Source: Variovorax paradoxus (GTDB lineage: Bacteria > Pseudomonadota > Gammaproteobacteria > Burkholderiales > Burkholderiaceae_C). Taken from it: a stretch of DNA of 64,000 nt. The stretch spans positions 434,001 to 498,000 of the forward strand of contig NZ_JAUSXL010000001.1 in NCBI RefSeq assembly GCF_030815975.1, read 5' to 3'. Position numbers and translations under genes: made by a program. The notes under the pieces are model-generated. The model ran no database searches, was not told the origin of the DNA, and saw nothing but the letters and a program-made list of their open reading frames with translations. The stretch's first letter is position 1, and every line of letters starts with the position of its first letter. Positions 33,469 through 42,141 of this stretch are shown piece by piece.

Positions 33469-33876
33469 TCAGCCGTGCCCCTGGATCATCTTCCACCCGT
33501 TCCCGGACGGGTCGCGAAAGCCGGCGTCCACGGTGCCGTAGCGATCCACCGGCTCCTGCGTGAACTCCACCCCCAGCGCAAGCAGCCTGGCGTGGGCGGC
33601 GCGGCAGTCGTCCACCTTCAGCACGAGCGGCGGCATCGCGCCCTTGGCCACGATGGCGCGCACCGCCTGCGCCGTGGCCGCATCGAGCACCGGCGGCCCG
33701 GGCGTGAACAGGCCGAGCTGGAACGACGGCTGCTCGGGGTGCTGCACCGTGAGCCAGCGATAGTCGCCGTTTCCCACGTCCGTGTGGACGCGGAAACCGA
33801 GTTTCCCTACATAGAACGCAAGCGCTTCGTCTTGATCGTGCACATACACGCCGACGACTTCGATGCCCTGATTCAT
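33469..33876 (-). CDS. VOC-superfamily (glyoxalase/bleomycin-resistance-like) protein
   Basis: The 135-residue protein has the paired beta-alpha-beta-beta-beta modules of the vicinal oxygen chelate fold: V-V-G-V-Y-V-H-D-Q-D-E-A-L-A-F-Y near the start and F-R-D-P-S-G-N-G-W-K-M-I at the end. The usual first metal His is replaced in the V-Y-V-H-D region and the final ligand position is unclear, so activity is uncertain. It is translated with the upstream AraC-type gene through a 4-base overlap, a frequent regulator/VOC arrangement. Confidence 0.82.
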   Translation of the reverse strand: MNQGIEVVGVYVHDQDEALAFYVGKLGFRVHTDVGNGDYRWLTVQHPEQPSFQLGLFTPGPPVLDAATAQAVRAIVAKGAMPPLVLKVDDCRAAHARLLALGVEFTQEPVDRYGTVDAGFRDPSGNGWKMIQGHG

Positions 33877-34367
33877 GGAATCTCCTGTTGTTGTTCGGGC
33901 TCGTTTGTACCGTCTGCCGCCAGGCGCCGCTTCTCCGAAACTGCGGTTGTGAGATGGGGCCGGTGCGCGGCGCTGGCGATGCAGACGGGCACCTGGCCGA
34001 GCTCGTGCGGCGTCGCCTTCGCGCGCGAGCGAATCGCGCTCGGACTGCTGCCGGTGATGTCGCGGAAAGTGCGCCCGAAGGTGCCCAGGCTCGCCCAGCC
34101 CGTCTCGAACGCGATGTCGGTGATGGGCCGATCGGTTTCGCGCAGCAGCGAAATTGCCCGCTCGATGCGCCGCGTGAGCAGGTAGCGGTGCGGCGGGGTG
34201 CCGAAGGCCTGCTTGAACGATCGCGCGAAGTGGGCCTGCGACACGCCGCTCACCTGCGCCAGCCGCCCGACGGGCCACTCCTCGTGCGATGCGGCGTCCA
34301 TCCGGTCCCTGGCGCGCAGCAGCCGCCGCAGCAGCGCGGGATCCTGGTTGGAAGGACTTCCACTCAT
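33873..34367 (-). CDS. Short AraC-family transcriptional regulator
   Basis: The 164-residue protein consists almost only of the AraC DNA-binding domain: first helix-turn-helix V-G-R-L-A-Q-V-S-G-V-S-Q-A-H-F-A-R-S-F-K (about 32-51) and second I-T-D-I-A-F-E-T-G-W-A-S-L-G-T-F (about 80-95) followed by F-R-D-I-T-G-S-S-P-S. No effector domain is present, so the overlapping VOC protein might provide sensing. ATG at 34367 was chosen; a 22-codon extension reaches into the divergent promoter. Confidence 0.85.
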   Translation of the reverse strand: MSGSPSNQDPALLRRLLRARDRMDAASHEEWPVGRLAQVSGVSQAHFARSFKQAFGTPPHRYLLTRRIERAISLLRETDRPITDIAFETGWASLGTFGRTFRDITGSSPSAIRSRAKATPHELGQVPVCIASAAHRPHLTTAVSEKRRLAADGTNEPEQQQEIP

Positions 34368-34508
34368 GATGAGGAACGGGTCGGAGGTATCCCGCCGGGA
34401 CCTGCAAAGTCGATGGCCATTGCAAATTATCAAGGACCCGGGTCAATTGAACGCGCTATCCTGCCGAGCGCCGAAACTCATTCGGTCCACCACTTCAGGA
34501 GAACCAAG

Positions 34509-34988
34509 ATGACGAGCAAGAACACGATCTGTCTCTGGTACGACGGCACCGCGCTGGACGCCGCGAAGTTCTACGCCGAGACCTTCCCGGACAGCGCGGT
34601 GGGAGCGGTCCATCGCGCGCCAGGCGACTACCCCTCGGGCAAGCAGGGCGATGTCCTGACGGTCGAGTTCACGGTAATGGGCATCCCTTGCCTCGGCCTG
34701 AACGGAGGCCCGGCGTTCAAGCACAACGAGGCTTTCTCGTTCCAGGTCGCGACCGACGACCAGGCCGAAACCGACCGCTTGTGGAATGCGATTGTCGACA
34801 ACGGCGGCCAGGAAAGCGCATGCGGCTGGTGCAAGGACAAGTGGGGGCTGTCGTGGCAGATCACGCCACGCGCCCTGACAGCCGCGATCACCGATCCCGA
34901 CCGAGCAGCCGCCAAGCGCGCGTTCGAAGCAATGATGGAGATGGGAAAGATCGACATCGCGGCGATCGAGGCGGCCCGGCGCGGTTGA
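34509..34988 (+). CDS. PhnB-like VOC protein (3-demethylubiquinone methyltransferase-like domain)
   Basis: The 159-residue protein matches the PhnB/3-dmu-9_3-mt group of the VOC fold: I-C-L-W-Y-D-G-T-A-L-D-A-A-K-F-Y near the start, V-E-F-T-V-M-G-I-P-C-L-G-L-N-G-G-P and C-G-W-C-K-D-K-W-G-L-S-W-Q-I-T-P. The group lacks proven methyltransferase activity and its reaction is unknown. It stands alone, divergent from the AraC/VOC pair. Confidence 0.82.
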   Translation: MTSKNTICLWYDGTALDAAKFYAETFPDSAVGAVHRAPGDYPSGKQGDVLTVEFTVMGIPCLGLNGGPAFKHNEAFSFQVATDDQAETDRLWNAIVDNGGQESACGWCKDKWGLSWQITPRALTAAITDPDRAAAKRAFEAMMEMGKIDIAAIEAARRG

Positions 34989-35014
34989 CGTTCACCCGAG
35001 GCGGCAAGCCGTTC

Positions 35015-36247
35015 TCACGCGCGCGCCGGCGCGGCGCGTTTGGCCAGTTCCAGCTTGGCAATGGCGTTGCGGTGCACTTCGTCGGGTCCGTCGACGATGC
35101 GCACCGTGCGCTGGTGCGCATAGGCTTCGGCCAACCAGAAGTCCTGGCTGACGCCGGCGGCGCCGTGTGCCTGGATCGCCCAGTCGACCACCTTGCACGA
35201 CATGTTGGGCGCCACCACCTTGATCATCGCGATCTCGGCGCGTGCTTCCTTGTTGCCCACGGTGTCCATCTTGTAGGCCGCATTGAGCGTGAGGAGGCGC
35301 GCCTGGTCGATGAGGCAGCGCGATTCGGCAATGCGCTCGTGCCATATCGACTGTTCCGCGAGCGGACGGCCAAAGGCCACGCGGCTGCGCAGCCGGTCGC
35401 ACATCAGTTCGAGCGCGCGCTCGGCGGCGCCGATCGAGCGCATGCAATGGTGAATGCGCCCCGGGCCGAGCCGCCCTTGCGCGATCTCGAAACCGCGCCC
35501 TTCGCCCAGCAGGATGTTCGATGCGGGAACGCGCACGTCCTCCAGCAACACTTCCATGTGGCCGTGCGGTGCGTCGTCGTAGCCGAACACCGAGAGATGG
35601 CGCAGCACGGTGATGCCCTTGGTGTCGCGCGGCACCAGCACCATCGACTGCTGCGCATGGCGCGGCGCATCGGGGTCGGTCTTGCCCATCACGATGAAGA
35701 TCTTGCAGCGCGGGCTGCCCGCGCCCGAGGAGAACCACTTGCGGCCGTTGATCACGTACTCGCCGCCCTCGCGCCGGATCGTGCACTGGATGTTGGTGGC
35801 GTCCGACGAGGCCACGGCCGGCTCGGTCATCAGGAAGCCCGAGCGGATCTCGCCGGCGAGCAGCGGCGCCAGCCATTCGTCCTTCTGCGCCTCGGTGCCG
35901 TAGCGCTCGATGGTTTCCATGTTGCCGGTGTCGGGCGCCGAGCAGTTGAACACCTCCCCCGACCACGAGACGCGGCCCATCACCTCGCACAGCGGCGCGT
36001 AGTCGAGATTGGAGATGGCCGGCACGTCGCGGTGCGGGTGGGGCAGGAACATGTTCCAGAGCCCGGCCGCGCGCGCCACGGGCTTGAGTTCCTCGACGAG
36101 CGGCGAGACCTGCCAGGCATTGCCCTGGCGGCGAAAGGCGTCCATCTCGTGGTGGTAGCGCGCTTCGTTCGGATAGATGTGCTGGTCGAAGAACTTGTTC
36201 AGGCGTTCGAGCAGTTCGCGGGTCTTGGGGGAGGGTTCGGCAAACAT
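35015..36247 (-). CDS. Acyl-CoA dehydrogenase
   Basis: The 410-residue flavoenzyme dehydrogenates an acyl-CoA at the alpha-beta bond with FAD and passes electrons to ETF. Signatures are [12 protein letters not shown] (about 136-147), [11 protein letters not shown] (about 162-172) and a C-terminal [11 protein letters not shown] block. It resembles the ACAD10/11-like group that handles longer or branched acyl groups. The gene is monocistronic, divergent from the sensor kinase by 202 bases. Confidence 0.88.
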   Translation of the reverse strand: MFAEPSPKTRELLERLNKFFDQHIYPNEARYHHEMDAFRRQGNAWQVSPLVEELKPVARAAGLWNMFLPHPHRDVPAISNLDYAPLCEVMGRVSWSGEVFNCSAPDTGNMETIERYGTEAQKDEWLAPLLAGEIRSGFLMTEPAVASSDATNIQCTIRREGGEYVINGRKWFSSGAGSPRCKIFIVMGKTDPDAPRHAQQSMVLVPRDTKGITVLRHLSVFGYDDAPHGHMEVLLEDVRVPASNILLGEGRGFEIAQGRLGPGRIHHCMRSIGAAERALELMCDRLRSRVAFGRPLAEQSIWHERIAESRCLIDQARLLTLNAAYKMDTVGNKEARAEIAMIKVVAPNMSCKVVDWAIQAHGAAGVSQDFWLAEAYAHQRTVRIVDGPDEVHRNAIAKLELAKRAAPARA

Positions 36248-36397
36248 GGGGCGTCCTTTTCATGGTCGCGAACATCCTGGGAGAGACCGCTCGCTTGCAA
36301 AAGATTTGAACATCGCGCGTGGCCGGATGCCGTCCCGCAGGCGACGGACGATCGCGGCGCGCTGCGCTTCCTTCGCATCGTCGGGCTTGGCATCGGC

Positions 36398-36415
36398 TGT
36401 TCATCCGTTGTTCAT
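36398..36415 (+). promoter_or_regulatory. Direct-repeat box upstream of the sensor kinase (candidate response-regulator site)
   Basis: TGTTCATCCGTTGTTCAT contains TGTTCAT twice at an 11-base period, one helical turn, as OmpR/PhoB-type regulators require. A 16/18 match recurs at 38760-38777 in front of the NTF2-like gene, bracketing the two-component system. Confidence 0.6.
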
Positions 36416-36449
36416 GCGGCGGCGTGCGCCGCGACGCTAAAGTCGCCTC

Positions 36450-38075
36450 ATGTTCCGCCTTCGCCTGTCGCTCGCATTCGCCGTCCTGGTCGCACTGGTC
36501 TGCATCCAGGCCGTTTTCGTCTACTGGGGGTCGAACCGCGTCAACGACTATGCCCAGCACAGCCGGCTGGCCAGCGACATCCTGTCGGAACTGCTGGAAC
36601 TCTCGACCAGCAAGCAGAGGCTGCGCGTCTGGGCGTCCCAGCAATTGATGGATGCGAACGCGTCGCCCGAGGTGCGCGACAGCCAGCTGGCACGCATGCA
36701 GGCCAGCGCGGAGACGCTCAGGAATCTCGCGCGCCGCGACCTGTCCCTTTGGGGCGGTATCTCGGCACGCGAAGGCGTACCCATCCCCCCGGAAGTCGAC
36801 CAGCTCGTTTCTGTGAGCGAACTGCTCAACGACAACATCGCCTCCGTCCGCGCACGGCTCCTGAGGCTGGCGTCGCTGGAGCGCGGTGCGGAGTTCGCGA
36901 GTGTCTGGCAGGAACTCAACGAAGTGTTCGACATGGCGCGTGGCCGGGATTTGCGGGAGTTGATCAACGGCGCCATCGAGCGGCAGCGCAAGGCGATGCC
37001 CGTGGCCCGTGCCGCGACGGAACGCGGCCTCGATCAGCTGCGCCAGCAGGCCGTCGCGCTGGCAGCGCTCACGCTGGCTGCAGCCATCGTGCTGGCGCTG
37101 TATTTGAACCGGCGGCTGCAGCGGCCGCTGGACCGCCTGCTGGAAGGCACGCAGGCGCTGCAGGCCGGCGCACTGGAGCACCGCATCGCACTGCGTTCGC
37201 GCGACGAGTTCGGCCGCGTTGCCGAGCACTTCAACGCAATGGCGGCCGAACTGCAGCGGCACCGCAGCGACGCCGATGCCGCGCGCCGCCGGCTCGAGGA
37301 TGCGGTGCTGGAGCGCACCAGCGAGCTGAGTGCCGCGCATGAAACGCTGCAACAGGTCGATCAGCGGCGGCGCCAGCTCCTGGCCGATCTCAGCCATGAG
37401 CTTCGCACCCCGGCCACCGCCATCCGGGGCGAAGCGGAGATCGCGCTGCGCGGCGCGGACCGGCCTTCGGCCGAATACCGGGAGACGCTGACGCGCATCG
37501 TGGGCGGTGTGAAGCAGCTCACCGGCGTGATCGACGATCTGCTTCTGATTGCCCGCGCCGAGGCGGATCAACTGGCAATGCGCTTCGGCACGGTCGACCT
37601 GTCGGAGTTGCTGGGCGACGCCACCGAAATGGCCGGCACGCTGGGTGCGCGGCACAACGTTCGCGTTCAGCTCGAGGCACCTCGCGCCGACCTGCCCGCA
37701 GTCACGCTGCAGGCCGATGCCGATCGCCTGCGGCAGGCCCTCGTGATCGTGCTCGACAACGCGGTGCGCTATTCGCGCAACGGCGGGGCGGTGCGAGTGA
37801 GCTGGCAGTGGGTCGATGGCCGCGTGCAGGTGGCCGTGGCCGACGAGGGGATCGGCATCGATGCGGATGAATTGCCGCAGGTGTTCGATCGCTTCGTGCG
37901 CGGCCGCCGCGCGCGCCTGCACCGGGCCGACGGAACCGGCATCGGCTTGTCGATCGCGCAGGCCATCGTGCAGGCCCACCAGGGCTGCATCGGGATCGAG
38001 AGCATTCCCCAGCAGGGCACCACGGTGCGCATCGAACTGCCGTGCCACTTGCCCATCCGGACACAAGAAACATGA
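36450..38075 (+). CDS. Membrane sensor histidine kinase
   Basis: The 541-residue kinase has a transmembrane helix (about 6-26), a periplasmic helical sensor (about 27-197), a second transmembrane helix (about 200-220), a HAMP linker, and the phospho-acceptor His316 in L-S-H-E-L-R-T-P. The ATPase domain carries N-box D-N-A-V-R-Y-S, G1 D-E-G-I-G-I and G2 G-T-G-I-G-L-S-I-A. It phosphorylates the OmpR-type regulator encoded next, with a 4-base overlap (ATGA). The helical sensor resembles those of TctE/QseC-like kinases in general layout only; the signal is unknown. Confidence 0.9.
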   Translation: MFRLRLSLAFAVLVALVCIQAVFVYWGSNRVNDYAQHSRLASDILSELLELSTSKQRLRVWASQQLMDANASPEVRDSQLARMQASAETLRNLARRDLSLWGGISAREGVPIPPEVDQLVSVSELLNDNIASVRARLLRLASLERGAEFASVWQELNEVFDMARGRDLRELINGAIERQRKAMPVARAATERGLDQLRQQAVALAALTLAAAIVLALYLNRRLQRPLDRLLEGTQALQAGALEHRIALRSRDEFGRVAEHFNAMAAELQRHRSDADAARRRLEDAVLERTSELSAAHETLQQVDQRRRQLLADLSHELRTPATAIRGEAEIALRGADRPSAEYRETLTRIVGGVKQLTGVIDDLLLIARAEADQLAMRFGTVDLSELLGDATEMAGTLGARHNVRVQLEAPRADLPAVTLQADADRLRQALVIVLDNAVRYSRNGGAVRVSWQWVDGRVQVAVADEGIGIDADELPQVFDRFVRGRRARLHRADGTGIGLSIAQAIVQAHQGCIGIESIPQQGTTVRIELPCHLPIRTQET

Positions 38076-38755
38076 ACATCCTGGTTGTCGAAGACGACGC
38101 GCGCGTGGCCGATTTTCTGCTGCGCGGCCTGAGCGCCGAGGGCTACCGCGTGCAGCTTGCGCGCACGGGGCCCGAGGGCCTCGAACTCGTGCGCGGCAAC
38201 GAGCTGTCGCTGCTGTTGCTGGACCTGATGCTCCCGGGCCTGAGCGGGCTGGAGCTGTGCCAGACTCTTCGCGCCGAAGGCCACCACGTGCCGGTGCTGA
38301 TGCTCACCGCGTTGAGCAACACCGAGGACAAGGTCAGCGGCCTGCGCCTGGGCGCGGACGACTACCTCACCAAGCCCTTCGCTTTCGAGGAGCTCCTGGC
38401 GCGCATCGAGGCCTTGCTGCGACGGGGGCGGGAGCAGCGCGCGAGGGCCACCACGCTGCAGGTGGCCGACCTCGTGCTGGACCGCGAGCGCATGGAGGTG
38501 ACCCGTGCCGGCAAGCTGGTGCCGCTGACGGCCAAGGAGCTTGCGTTCCTCGAGCTGTTGATGGCGGCGCCAGGCCGCGTCTACAGCCGCGAGCGGATCC
38601 TCTCCAATGTGTGGGGCACGAACGAGGATCCGCTGACCAACATCGTCGACGTGTACGTGCGGCGCTTGCGCACCAAGATCGACGAGGGCCATCCGGTGGC
38701 CTTGCTGAAGACGGTGCGTGGCCTCGGCTACCGGCTGGATGCCGCGCTGGGCTGA
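38072..38755 (+). CDS. OmpR-family response regulator
   Basis: The 227-residue regulator has a receiver domain with acidic pair E7-D8-D9, phospho-acceptor Asp51 (L-L-L-D-L-M-L-P-G), Thr79 and Lys101 (L-T-K-P-F), and a winged-helix domain ending in V-R-R-L-R-T-K-I and V-R-G-L-G-Y-R-L. ATG at 38072 overlaps the kinase stop; a 10-codon upstream extension is unlikely. Boxes of TGTTCAT repeats upstream of the kinase and immediately after its own stop are probable binding sites, implying autoregulation and control of the downstream exported protein. Confidence 0.92.
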   Translation: MNILVVEDDARVADFLLRGLSAEGYRVQLARTGPEGLELVRGNELSLLLLDLMLPGLSGLELCQTLRAEGHHVPVLMLTALSNTEDKVSGLRLGADDYLTKPFAFEELLARIEALLRRGREQRARATTLQVADLVLDRERMEVTRAGKLVPLTAKELAFLELLMAAPGRVYSRERILSNVWGTNEDPLTNIVDVYVRRLRTKIDEGHPVALLKTVRGLGYRLDAALG

Positions 38756-38759
38756 AGCA

Positions 38760-38777
38760 GGTTCATCCGATGTTCAT
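38760..38777 (+). promoter_or_regulatory. Direct-repeat box upstream of the exported NTF2-like gene
   Basis: GGTTCATCCGATGTTCAT matches the box at 36398-36415 at 16 of 18 positions; a further GTTCAT lies at 38794-38799. It starts 4 bases after the response-regulator stop and 140 bases before the NTF2-like ATG. Confidence 0.6.
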
Positions 38778-38916
38778 CTGTGTGTCACGCCGGGTTCATG
38801 GCGCACGGCAGTTGGCGTTCAGGGACGAACCGAACAATGAAGTCCTGCGTCGCAAGAACGATGCAGCACCGCAGATGCCGGTGATTCGACTCTCCATTGA
38901 AAAAAAGGAAAACTCC

Positions 38917-39405
38917 ATGAACGTGCTTCGTACGCTTTCTCTTTCGGCAACCACGGCGGCGGTTCTCGCCATCTCGGCTTCTGCCTTCGCGCAGGCACCG
39001 GCCGCAGGGACTTGCACGCCGGCCACCGAGCCGCAGATCGCGGCGCTGTTCGAACGCTGGAACGACTCGCTGCGCACGCTGGACGCCGACAAGGTGGTCG
39101 CCAACTATGCCGTCGACGGCGTGCTGCTGCCGACCGTGTCGAACACGCCGCGCACCAACCCGGCCGAGATTCGCGACTATTTCGTCAAGTTCCTGAAGGG
39201 ATCGCCGCAGGGCAAGGTCGACCACCGCATCATCAGGATCGGCTGCAACGTGGCGCAGGACGTCGGTACCTACACCTTCAGGTTCAAGGACGGCAAGAGC
39301 GTGCATGCCCGCTACACCTATGTCTACGAGTGGGTGAACGGCCAATGGCTGATTGCCCACCATCACTCGTCGGCAATGCCCGAAGCTGTCGGTAGCGGAA
39401 ACTGA
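38917..39405 (+). CDS. Exported NTF2-like protein (SgcJ/EcaC family)
   Basis: The 162-residue protein has a Sec signal (M-N-V-L-R-T-L-S-L ... A-S-A-F-A-Q-A, residues 1-26) and an NTF2-like domain: I-A-A-L-F-E-R-W-N-D-S-L, A-N-Y-A-V-D-G-V-L-L-P-T and a late Y-V-Y-E-W-V-N-G-Q-W-L-I-A-H-H-H-S-S. The domain matches the SgcJ/EcaC and CaMKII-association-like group; despite the name no oxidoreductase activity is proven. AAGGAA lies 6 bases before ATG. A repeat box shared with the two-component operon lies upstream, making this the likely target of that system. Confidence 0.82.
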   Translation: MNVLRTLSLSATTAAVLAISASAFAQAPAAGTCTPATEPQIAALFERWNDSLRTLDADKVVANYAVDGVLLPTVSNTPRTNPAEIRDYFVKFLKGSPQGKVDHRIIRIGCNVAQDVGTYTFRFKDGKSVHARYTYVYEWVNGQWLIAHHHSSAMPEAVGSGN

Positions 39406-39442
39406 GGGGACGGGCTGCGCATTGCGCGCTCGTCGACCCGGC

Positions 39443-41059
39443 TCAAACTGCGTATGCCACGCCGTCGCGGCCGGGGTCCGCGCCGCCTTCGAGGCGGCCG
39501 TCCACCAAACGGATCGCATGGACCCAGGCGATCGTGTAGCCGAAAGGATTGCGGACCACTTCGTAGCCGTATTTCTCCGTGAGTTCGCGGGTCACCGAAC
39601 GAAGAATGCGGTTGCTGACATCGACGAAGTTGCTGGTCGACGAGAAGCGCGGCGCCGACACCGCCTGCTGCATGTCCATGCCGAAATCGATGACGTTCAG
39701 AATGGCCTGCAGAACACCCATGGCGATCTGCGTGCCGCCCGGCGCGCCCAGGACGATCTCGGGTTGGTCCTGCTTGAAGACGATGCTCGGGCACGATGAA
39801 GTGAACCGGCACTTGCCCGCAGCGATGCTTCCGGTGCGTCCTGGCCGGGGATCGAAAACGCCCATGCCGCCGTTGTACATGAAGCCCAGCCCCGGCGCCA
39901 TGACACCGGAGGGCATCGCCAGCGAATGGGTGATGGCAACGCAGTTGCCCTCGGCATCCACAACCGAAAGGTGGGTGGTGTCGCGCGGCGGCGGCGGACC
40001 GAGATCCAGGCGGGGAACGTTGATCTTCGTGCCAGCCCTGATCGCCTGCGCCACTTCTTCTGCGTAGGCCTTCGACAGGATGCGATCCAGCGGCACGTCG
40101 ACGAACAGCGGGTCGCCGATGAAGCGGTCCTTGTCGACCGTGGCTTGCTTCATGGCCTCGCACAGGATGCGCATGTATTCCGCGCTGTTGTGCGCCATGC
40201 CGCCCAGCTCGAAGTTCTCGAGGATGTTGAGCATCTCCAGCAGCATCGCCCCGCCTCCCGGGGGCTGGTTGGTGGTGATGCGGCGATCGCGGTAGCGGCC
40301 TTCGAGCGGCTTGTTGCGCCGAACGGCGAGCGAGTCCAGGTCTTCCAGCGTGAGCAACCCGCCGTTCGAGGCGAGGTGCTCCACCATTTGCTGCGCTACA
40401 TCGCCTCTGTAGAAGATGTCGATGCCCTCCCGCGCGATCCGCTCCAGCAGGCGCGCGTAGTCGGGATTGCGCATCGGCGTTCCAATGGGCTTCGGACTTC
40501 CGTCAGCCTGGCAGAAGAAATCTCTTCCGCTCTCGGTGAAATGCAGGCGCTCCAGATTGCTGGCGCGGCCCGCGAGCGGCTTGTCCGTGAAGAAGGCGTG
40601 CATCGCGGGCCGGACAAAGAAGCCTTCGCGCGCCCATTCGATGGCGGGTTGCAGCACGGCATCCCAGGGCATGCGGCCATGCGCGGCATGCAGTTCCCTG
40701 AGGCCGAGCAGGGTTGCAGGCACGCACATCGACTGATAGCCCAGGTCGTTGTGCCTCCCGCGGATCGTGAAGCCGAAGCCGTCCCGGGTTTCGCCTTCGA
40801 GCAGGTCGGCCCACATCTCGGCTCGCGCCTTGCCGGGCGCGGGCGAGTGGAAATCGATGTACTCGTGCACGGCGGCACCAGGTCGATACACCACGGCTGT
40901 ACCGAAGCCGGCGATGCCGCACATCAACGGATCCACCACGGTCTGCGCGAAGGCGCAGGCGACTGCCGCATCCGCGGCGTTGCCGCCGGCGCGCAGCACG
41001 TCGATGCCGGCCTCCGCTGCTTCCGGCTGGGGGCACACGACCATCGATTTCTTCATCAT
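39443..41059 (-). CDS. Gamma-glutamyltransferase-family Ntn hydrolase
   Basis: The 538-residue protein shows the family's start A-A-E-A-G-I-D-V-L-R-A-G-G-N-A-A-D-A-A (about 13-31), P-P-G-G-G-A-M-L-L-E-M (about 266-276) and the autocatalytic site D-T-T-H-L-S-V-V-D, where Thr would become the N-terminal nucleophile of the small subunit. It hydrolyses or transfers gamma-glutamyl or acyl groups. Unlike periplasmic Ggt it has no signal peptide, so it acts in the cytoplasm on an imported compound. It follows a Bug gene by 8 bases and is controlled by the divergent lysR by position. Confidence 0.87.
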   Translation of the reverse strand: MMKKSMVVCPQPEAAEAGIDVLRAGGNAADAAVACAFAQTVVDPLMCGIAGFGTAVVYRPGAAVHEYIDFHSPAPGKARAEMWADLLEGETRDGFGFTIRGRHNDLGYQSMCVPATLLGLRELHAAHGRMPWDAVLQPAIEWAREGFFVRPAMHAFFTDKPLAGRASNLERLHFTESGRDFFCQADGSPKPIGTPMRNPDYARLLERIAREGIDIFYRGDVAQQMVEHLASNGGLLTLEDLDSLAVRRNKPLEGRYRDRRITTNQPPGGGAMLLEMLNILENFELGGMAHNSAEYMRILCEAMKQATVDKDRFIGDPLFVDVPLDRILSKAYAEEVAQAIRAGTKINVPRLDLGPPPPRDTTHLSVVDAEGNCVAITHSLAMPSGVMAPGLGFMYNGGMGVFDPRPGRTGSIAAGKCRFTSSCPSIVFKQDQPEIVLGAPGGTQIAMGVLQAILNVIDFGMDMQQAVSAPRFSSTSNFVDVSNRILRSVTRELTEKYGYEVVRNPFGYTIAWVHAIRLVDGRLEGGADPGRDGVAYAV

Positions 41060-41067
41060 GGTTCGGG

Positions 41068-42054
41068 CTACTTGACGTTGAGGTCCAGGCCGCCAATGGC
41101 TTCCTGCCACCGCGCCGTGTCCTTGACGGTCAGACGCAGGAGTTCGGTGGATGGCCCTTTCATCGGGCGCACCTGCATGTCGCCGAGCTTGCGCACGACC
41201 TCCGGGTCGTCCAGCATGCGTTGCGTTGCCGCATGGAGCTTTTCGATGATCGCCGCGGGCGTGCCCGCCTTGGCCGCGATGCCGCTCCAGCCGATGTTTT
41301 CGAAGCCGCTCAGGCCCACCTCGGCGGCCGTCGGTACGCCCGGAAGGTCCGCCGAACGTTCGCCTCCCAACACCACCAGCGGCACCAGTTTGCCGGACCT
41401 GACCAGAGGCAGTGCGGTGCTCAGCACCGGGGCCATGACCTGGGTCTGCCCGGCGGCGGTGGCCATGACTCCGTCGGGCTCGCCCTTGAATGGCACGTGG
41501 GTCATCGAGATGCCGGTCTGCTTCTGCATCATTTCGACGACCAGCTGCGTCGAATTGCCGTTGCCCGAGGAGGCGAAATTGATGGCGTTCGGCCGGGCTT
41601 TCGCCGCAGCCTTGAGTTGGTCGAAAGTCTTGAACCCGGCTTCCGGGTTGGCCACCAATGCGAAGGGCACCGTCGTGAGCAACGCCACGCCCGCAAAATC
41701 CTTCTCGGGCGAGTACGCGAGCGGTTTGTAGACGAACTTGTTGAGCACCATCTGCGAAACGCCGGCCAGGAACAGCGTGTGGCCATCCGCCGGCTGGGAA
41801 ATCACGGCCTGTGCTGCGATCGCGCCACCGGCGCCTGGCTTGTTTTCGACCACCACGGTGGCGTTCAGGATCTTTCCGACCTTGTCTGCCCACAGCCGTG
41901 CGATCGAGTCGGTATTGCCGCCCGCCTGTTGGGACACCACGAGCCTGATCGGTTTCTGCGGCCAGTTCGACTGGCCCCATGCAGCACCCGAACCCAGCGC
42001 CACGGTGGGCAGAAGCAGGACGCACAGCGCTGTGCGAAATGAGAAAATATTCAT
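41068..42054 (-). CDS. Bug/TctC-family periplasmic binding protein
   Basis: The 328-residue protein has a Sec signal ending near G-A-A-W-G-Q-S. Family marks: W-P-Q-K-P-I-R-L-V-V-S-Q-Q-A-G-G-N-T-D (about 30-48), V-V-E-N-K-P-G-A-G-G and G-H-T-L-F-L-A-G-V. The usual P-F-P-P-G-G loop is altered to S-Q-Q-A-G-G, which may change ligand class. Coupled with a cytoplasmic gamma-glutamyltransferase-like enzyme, a gamma-glutamyl or other amide compound is a reasonable guess. Confidence 0.9.
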   Translation of the reverse strand: MNIFSFRTALCVLLLPTVALGSGAAWGQSNWPQKPIRLVVSQQAGGNTDSIARLWADKVGKILNATVVVENKPGAGGAIAAQAVISQPADGHTLFLAGVSQMVLNKFVYKPLAYSPEKDFAGVALLTTVPFALVANPEAGFKTFDQLKAAAKARPNAINFASSGNGNSTQLVVEMMQKQTGISMTHVPFKGEPDGVMATAAGQTQVMAPVLSTALPLVRSGKLVPLVVLGGERSADLPGVPTAAEVGLSGFENIGWSGIAAKAGTPAAIIEKLHAATQRMLDDPEVVRKLGDMQVRPMKGPSTELLRLTVKDTARWQEAIGGLDLNVK

Positions 42055-42125
42055 ACATTGATCCTTTGCTTTCGATTATTTGCTGGAAGACGGGATCAGT
42101 TCAAATGAAGCTTTCTGATGAAAAT

Positions 42126-42141
42126 ATGAGTAAACACTCAT
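42126..42141. promoter_or_regulatory. Palindrome and five-codon leader ORF at the lysR start
   Basis: ATGAGT-AAAC-ACTCAT is a perfect 6-base inverted repeat whose right arm includes the first two bases of the lysR ATG (42140). The left arm itself opens a tiny ORF, ATG AGT AAA CAC TCA TGA (M-S-K-H-S), whose stop overlaps the lysR start as ATGA. No SD is visible before lysR, so either autorepression at the palindrome or coupling from the leader is possible. Confidence 0.45.

Noticed and set aside
34992..38066. A 1024-codon minus-strand open frame
   Set aside because: It is antisense to the sensor kinase and out of frame with the acyl-CoA dehydrogenase; composition is typical of shadow ORFs.
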